From contig NC_084894.1 of NCBI RefSeq assembly GCF_958979055.1, positions 25,203,616 to 25,267,615 of the forward strand: DNA of 64,000 nt, in the 5' to 3' direction. Source of the DNA: Alnus glutinosa. Lineage: Eukaryota > Streptophyta > Magnoliopsida > Fagales > Betulaceae. The number at the start of each line of letters is the position of its first letter. The stretch's first letter is position 1. The notes under the pieces were generated by a model. That model was not told where the DNA came from. It was given only the letters and a program-made list of their open reading frames with translations, and did not search any database. Positions 59,601-64,000 of this stretch are shown piece by piece. The translations under genes and the position numbers were made by a program.

Positions 59601-61483
59601 AAGTGGTGCAGTGGATACTCGGGTAGAGGATGGGAAGGGGAGTTGTTTGCTTTTAGCAAGGTGACAGGGTTCACACACTTCTTTGTTGGAGAGAGACCCG
59701 GTGAAAGGTAAGTGATGTTTATTCAAAATATCATTAACTGTGGAAGCTGAGGGGTGACCAAGGCGAGAATGCCACACACGAACTGAAGTCTTGACACCAA
59801 GCAAGGCACTGAATAGCCGAGTTTTGGGGAGGGTGACCTTGGAGGTGTTGATGGGATAGAGGCCTCCTTCACTTTTGCCCTCCAGGAGGGTGAGACCCGT
59901 GAGATTGTCCTTAATAAAAAAATGAGAGTCAGTTAGTATAAAGAAACACTTATTATCTTTACAAAATTGATTAATAGACAAGAGATTGGCAAGGGCCTGA
60001 GGACAATGAAACACACGAGACATGTTTAACTTTGCAGTCGGAGTAGTAAAGGAGAAGGAGCCAGTGTTAGTGATTTGCAAACCTGAGCCATTGCCTACTG
60101 CAATGGTGTCAGAACCGGTGTATGGTTCACGGAGGTGGAGATTCTCGAGGGCAGGAGTCAAATGGTGATTAGCACCACTGTCTGCATACCATGTAGAGTC
60201 ATCCGGCTGGGCAGAATTTGTAGCAACCATGGCTGCTAGGTGGGCAGGTGGATGGCGTCCTTGGAAAGCATAATCCATTCGGTGAAAGCAATCCAAGGCA
60301 CGATGACTTGTTTTCCCGCATATTTGGCAGGGAGACCGGAAGGCAGGAGAAGACTGATTGCTGGATGGGCGGTTGGAGGACAGTGGACGAGAAGGAGCCC
60401 GTGGCGGAGTCGAGAGAAGGCCAGTCTGAGAGGAAAATCTGCTGGAGTATCCTCGAGGAGTGGTGTTGATGCGAGGTGGAGGCCGGTACTTCCTGTGTGA
60501 AGAGGTGGGACCGGATTTGTGAGAGAGCAAGGCCACAGACGTGTCGGGACCAACAAAGTGATGTTGGTTTTCAATTAGCTGTTCAACGGACAGTAGTTCA
60601 GTATGAAAGTCTTCGAAGGTGAGGGCAGAGTCCCTGGTAGCAAGAGAAAGAGAGACCACGAAGGGATTGAAGGATGAGTTCAAACCACCAATGATATAGG
60701 TGATTAGCTCATCATCGTCAACAGCCTTTCCGACCGTAGCAAGTTGATGAGCCAAGAGCTGGGCAGAAGTAACGTATTCTGTACAAGACTTAGAGCCTTG
60801 TTGGAGAGTTTGTAGTTGTCTTCGAAGTTGAGCAATTCTGGTGCGAGAAGGAGAGGCAAACTTGGTTGCCAGGAACTTCCAGACTTGGTGGGAGGTATGG
60901 AGACCATAGATCGTAGATAAAACACTCTCAGCAAGAGTGATATTTATCCAACTAAGTATAAATTGATCCTTCTTAACCCAAAGAGAATAAGCTGGATTCA
61001 GGGAAGGTTCTTCCTTGTCAGATGCAGGGGGAAGAAATTGCGGTGGGCACGGTTCGGTTCCATCAACGATACCCATTAAATCATGGCTTTTGAGAATGGG
61101 AACTATTGTAAAAGACCATGTGATGTAGTTGGGACCCTCAAGTTTGAGGGAAATCAGAGGAGTAAGATTGGGAAAGACATAGGAGGCAACGGTGGTGGAT
61201 GAGGAAGCCATAAGATCGAGAGAGAAGAAGAAAAAAAAATAGCGTGAGCTTTAGAGAGCTTTGATACCATGAAAGGATTTACGCAAGGTTGATTTCAACA
61301 GCAGCAAAAAGCTTTGCTTTGATGACTTTCGAATATATATTAAGACATGTACAACACACTATTATATAATATTAGTATACAAGAGAGAAAAGAATAAAGT
61401 AGCATTTGCTAGGGACACGCGTGGGAATCTTGTCGAACAGCAGTGGGTTGTGGTGCAGTATGGGCACTTGAGGTAAACTAACA
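56606..61483 (-). mobile_element. Ty1/copia retrotransposon, looks whole
   Basis: LTRs of 214 bp at 56606-56819 and 61270-61483 are nearly identical, so insertion is recent. A primer site TGGTATCAAAGCTC follows the right (5') LTR on the minus strand. One uninterrupted frame (56814-61211, 1465 codons) holds, in order, UBN2 gag, the CCHC knuckle (CQICGKTSHRALDC), protease with DSGAN, GAG-pre-integrase, integrase core with GLAERKHRHV, reverse transcriptase with YVDDI, and RNase H with the ADVFTKGL end. The right LTR has no simple flank, because a partial second copy follows. Confidence 0.95.
56814..61211 (-). CDS. copia gag-pol polyprotein of the element above
   Basis: A single 1465-codon frame, the normal length and domain order for plant Ty1/copia elements (gag, protease, integrase, reverse transcriptase, RNase H). 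Its stop lies a few bases inside the left LTR. It reads antisense to the surrounding UGT cluster. Confidence 0.95.
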   Translation of the reverse strand: MASSSTTVASYVFPNLTPLISLKLEGPNYITWSFTIVPILKSHDLMGIVDGTEPCPPQFLPPASDKEEPSLNPAYSLWVKKDQFILSWINITLAESVLSTIYGLHTSHQVWKFLATKFASPSRTRIAQLRRQLQTLQQGSKSCTEYVTSAQLLAHQLATVGKAVDDDELITYIIGGLNSSFNPFVVSLSLATRDSALTFEDFHTELLSVEQLIENQHHFVGPDTSVALLSHKSGPTSSHRKYRPPPRINTTPRGYSSRFSSQTGLLSTPPRAPSRPLSSNRPSSNQSSPAFRSPCQICGKTSHRALDCFHRMDYAFQGRHPPAHLAAMVATNSAQPDDSTWYADSGANHHLTPALENLHLREPYTGSDTIAVGNGSGLQITNTGSFSFTTPTAKLNMSRVFHCPQALANLLSINQFCKDNKCFFILTDSHFFIKDNLTGLTLLEGKSEGGLYPINTSKVTLPKTRLFSALLGVKTSVRVWHSRLGHPSASTVNDILNKHHLPFTGSLSNKEVCEPCHLAKSKQLPFPSSTRVSTAPLQLIHTDVWCSPVVSLSGFRYYVIFIDDFSRYSWLYPLSQKSDVFTSFMKFKSLVENQFSTQIKQLQSDGGGEFLSKQFTSFLETNGIFHRISCPYTAQQNGLAERKHRHVVEMGLSLLAQSGLPQSFWVESFLTATFLINRLPTPLLNHCSPYFMLFQQIPDYSLLRSFGCLCFPLLRPYASHKLMFRSKRCIFLGYGMNYKGYRCLDPISNKVFITRHVVFDESTFPAKIPAPNHSPATSSPVLSPILILADTIPPGLQANPTSSEPSLASTSSVDPTSPSSPSHRVTPSPIPPLSPPSTATTCSPTSNDSSSSMPLVTSPVITPPALPSPVCLAPTPPPPHTMVTRFQTGSLRPKDFSSYKLFYSTRHPLRALTSVVSPIEPSCYTQAVTSPEWRATMGLEFDALLANGTWSLCPRPRNQNIVRNKWVYKVKRKQDGSVERFKARLVAKGFDQRSGVDFTETFSPVIKSTTIRVVLALAVHFNWCIRQLDVSNAFLHGHLTEDVFMEQPRGFVDAAHPHHVCKLHKAIYGLKQAPRAWFTRLSQALFELGFHSSSVDTSLFIYFHSSVTLYLLVYVDDILITGTDTTVLHSIIKQLQSVFAMKDLGDLGFFLGMQAHRDSTGLHIRQSKYIIDLLHNSSMAGAKPYSAPSISGSKLSASIGDPLSDPDTTTYRQVVGALQYCTITRPDIAYSVNQLCQFMHSPTSDHWVAAKRVLRYLKGSVDHGLLFRKGSLTLEAFCDFDWAGDPDSRRSTTGFGVFLGPCLVSWCAKKQPVVARSSTEAEYRALAVVTTEVYWLRMLLKDLRISLPVPPTIWCDNIGALALASNPVYHARTKHIEVDYHFVREKVVNKDILVKFISTHDQLADVFTKGLTSARFCFLRNKLKVVSVPPSACGGLLEYTPPITPANHIDTLLLDKIPMRVPNKC

Positions 61484-61799
61484 TTTGTTAGGTACACGCA
61501 TGGGAATCTTGTCTAACAGCAACGTGTCTATGTGATTTGCTGGAGTGATTGGTGGGGTATATTCTAACAGCCCCCCGCAAGCTGAAGGGGGTACGGAGAC
61601 AACCTTAAGCTTGTATCGGAGGAAGCAAAATCGGGCAGAAGTGAGTCCTTTGGTGAAGACATCGGCCAGTTGGTCATGAGTAGAGATGAATTTAACAAGA
61701 ATATCTTTATTAACCACCTTCTCACGAACGAAATGATAGTCGACTTCGATGTGCTTGGTGCGGGCATGATAGACGGGGTTGGAGGCGAGAGCAAGAGCT
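61484..61799 (-). mobile_element. Partial second copia copy sharing the LTR
   Basis: Matches 56820-57135 almost base for base, i.e. the 3' end of the coding part with the leader to the 3' LTR. The arrangement internal-LTR-internal-LTR indicates tandem copies from recombination between LTRs, with the outer one truncated at 61799, where UGT copy E begins. Confidence 0.9.
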
Positions 61800-63576
61800 T
61801 AATGCCAAATGCAAAGCTCGTTTCCGAGAATGCTTGGCTGAAGTAATGAGGCAACAGGGCTCCGACGATGGAATCGCCTGCATTATCTATGATGAATTCA
61901 TGTACTTCTCTGAAGAAACGACAAAGGATCTGAATCTTCCAGGCATCATCTTAAGTACAGCTAGTGCTTCCTATTTTATTGCTCGTACTGCCCTTATCCA
62001 ACTCAAGACAGAAGGCCAAATTCCCTTCCCAGGTTTTATATATATATTCGGTATTCAAAATAGAAAAGGAGAAAATAACATATATACTAATATACATGGT
62101 CTGTCTCTATGGACATGCACGGTCATAACGGAAAAACATTAGGCCTCTATTTTTGCAGATGATTTTATTTTAATAGAAAGTATACCGTGTGAACTAAGGG
62201 AGGGATTGGGGAAGATTGCTCTGATCCTCGCAATCTCAACCTACAGAAAAGATGCACCCCCAACGTTTTTCTTTTGGAATATGATATGTTTACAACTTCT
62301 ATACAACTTTTTTTAAAATCAACAACTTTTTTTTAAAATCAATTATTAAGTATATAGGATACACATATAGAAAAATAGATTCAATGACTTGTTTGAAAAA
62401 AAAAAAAAACAGTGATTGTTAGAAATGTAAATATCTCACCACTATCTTCATAGCACTACCAATCCTTTCTTTTTACAAAGGATGATCCAAGGAGGGAATG
62501 ATAATATCATTTTAGCATCGTATGACAGTGATATGATATTAGTGTGGTATATAGTATTACTCATATTTAAATCACCAATTATCCTAAAAGTTAAAATAAA
62601 GTAAATTGGAGTTTAAATTCAAAACTTCTACTTTGGTACCTAGTTAAACAACTAGTTATTCCATACGTTATAGCCAATCAAACTAATCATTCATTTTCTG
62701 GATTACAGAATTTCGATCGAAAGATCCAGTTCCGGAGTTTTATCCACTCAGGTTCAAGGATCTGCCTATTTTGGAAAAATTAGAGACTTTTTGCAACTAG
62801 TGAGTAAAGCTTCGAACATTAGATCATCTTCAGCCATTATTTATAATACAATTGACTGCCTTGAAAATTCATCATTGGCAAAGATTGAACAGCAATGTCA
62901 AATTCCAATCTTCCCTGTAGGCCCAATGCATAGGATTTCCTCGGCCTCCTCTAGCAGCTTACTGGAAGAGGACACTAGCTGCATGGCATGGCTTGATAAG
63001 CAAAATTTTAACTCAGTCATTTATGTAAGCTTGGGAAGCCTAGCACTCATGGACGTCAAAGAACTTGTTGAAATGGGTTGGGGGCTAGCGAATAGTCAAC
63101 AACCTTTCTTGTGGGTGGTTCAGTCAGGCTCAGTTCGTAGTGCTGAATGGATTGAGATACTGCCCAAAAGTTTAAAAGAAAACATTAGCGAAAGAGGTTA
63201 CATTGTGAAATGGGCACCTCAAAAGGAAGTTCTGGCGCATGGTGCAGTGGGAGGGTTTTTGAGCCATTGTAGATGGAATTCAACGCTGGAGAGTATTTGT
63301 GAAGGAGTTCCAATGATATACAAACCGTGTTTTGGGGACCAGAAAATGAATGTAAGGTATGTGAGCCACGTATGGAATGTAGGCCTGGAATTGGAGAGTG
63401 AGTTGGAGAGAGGTAAGATAGAGAGAGTTGTGAGAAGGCTTATGGTGGATGAAGAAGGGAAGGAAATGCAGAAAAGGGGCAAGAATTTGAAGGAGAGAGT
63501 CGAACTATGCACTAAAAAAGGTGGTTCTTCCAATAGCTCCTTGAACAAGCTTATAGAGATGATCATGTCATTTTAA
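61800..63576 (+). pseudogene. UGT76-like copy E, 5'-truncated
   Basis: Exon 1 remnant 61800-62032 starts near codon 82 of its sisters (AATGCCAAATGCAAAGC), so the start codon and catalytic His21 are gone. The intron (62033-62708) keeps GT..AG. Exon 2 is 62709-63576 but has a frameshift in the segment EKLETF-QLVSK. PSPG carries HCRW in place of HCGW. The remainder is otherwise close to copy A. Its promoter remnant survives at 56385-56605, on the far side of the copia insertion. It cannot make an active enzyme. Confidence 0.92.
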
Positions 63577-63739
63577 TTTCACATATGATTTGATCAAAAC
63601 TTTTTTTTATTCTTTTTTTCTTTTGATCAAGTTTAACTGTATATTCAATGTGTTAAACTTGTTGAGGTGCTCCAATTGATCTATATTTTCTTCCATCTGT
63701 AAATTATATAGTTGTTTCTTCATATACAACTTATTCGTT

Positions 63740-64000
63740 AAATTCTTCGTTATATATCAACTCTCTAATTTATGCAAAATTGACTCTGCTTTTTTCCCAT
63801 TAATCACATTGTGAATGACTTCATCTAACAAATTAAGAAGGATTGCACCGACAACCTTCACATCCATCTCTTCCTACTCATTATCGTTAACTTTTAGGGT
63901 TTCTTCACCTTTCCCAACATTAATGCCTTATATACTCCTTCCTGAATCAAAATATCTTTCATCCTCTTCTACCAAAGAGATAAGTTATTCTTTCCATTGA
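63740..64000 (-). mobile_element. Ty1/copia gag fossil at the right edge (broken)
   Basis: The minus strand reads EEMDVKVVGAILLNLLDEVI, HNVINGKKAESILHKLES, a UBN2-type gag segment. Related to 42890-43100. It continues beyond the window. Confidence 0.55.

Overview
The window is nuclear DNA of a flowering plant, most likely a eudicot. The protein-coding genes carry an intron, intergenic DNA is AT-rich, and non-coding space is packed with Ty1/copia-type fossils, Mutator-like (MULE) and CACTA DNA elements, MITEs, LINE and SINE copies. The species cannot be told from sequence alone.

Two host gene families form the backbone. (1) A tandem, plus-strand cluster of family-1 UDP-glycosyltransferases that look like UGT76: copy A (11689-13356), copy B (19448-21519), an exon-2 relic (22208-22804), copy C (24941-26456, a stop codon at the first residue of the PSPG box), copy D (39011-40540) and copy E (61800-63576, 5' end lost at a copia junction). 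Two promoter/5' UTR relics (about 31735-32037 and 46236-46417) have no gene behind them. A, B and D look intact: about 442-452 residues, one phase-1 intron, catalytic His21 and a full 44-residue PSPG box. (2) Class I cytosolic small heat-shock proteins: intact genes at 5224-5667 and 14525-14968, a broken minus-strand copy at 13648-14104 head-to-head with the second, a copy split by an LTR element (51120-51289 and 53688-53922), and an orphan heat-shock promoter at about 28880-28979.

The rest is mobile DNA. Left edge: copia fossil, LINE tail, palindromic AT-rich element. 5.7-10.2 kb: inverted arms around nested repeats and a serine carboxypeptidase exon relic. 15.4-17.1 kb: a CACTA element (3-bp target duplication AAC) inside an older MITE. 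23.4-24.6 kb: a short LTR element with 5-bp duplication ATGGC. 27.5-28.4, 31.07-31.25, 32.04-37.61, 37.30-37.48, 49.75-50.63 and 54.16-54.34 kb: MULE-type elements with related GAG(A/G/T)AATG ends and 9-bp target duplications. The 5.57-kb one has arms of about 880 bp and carries exons resembling the plant ecdysoneless/SGT1-like gene, plus a LINE-like insertion with its own 18-bp duplication. 51.3-53.7 kb: an LTR element inside a small heat-shock gene. 56.6-61.8 kb: a copia element that looks whole, with a second partial copy sharing one LTR, fused to UGT copy E.

Taken together, this is a birth-and-death gene cluster. The intact UGTs probably glucosylate small acceptors (hormones or specialised metabolites; acceptor unknown) in the cytosol, and the small heat-shock proteins are stress chaperones. 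Mobile elements have repeatedly landed in promoters and 5' ends, separating promoters from coding parts. I did not find a clearly new biological system. The most unusual content is the gene-capturing MULE group and the pattern of promoter/coding separation.
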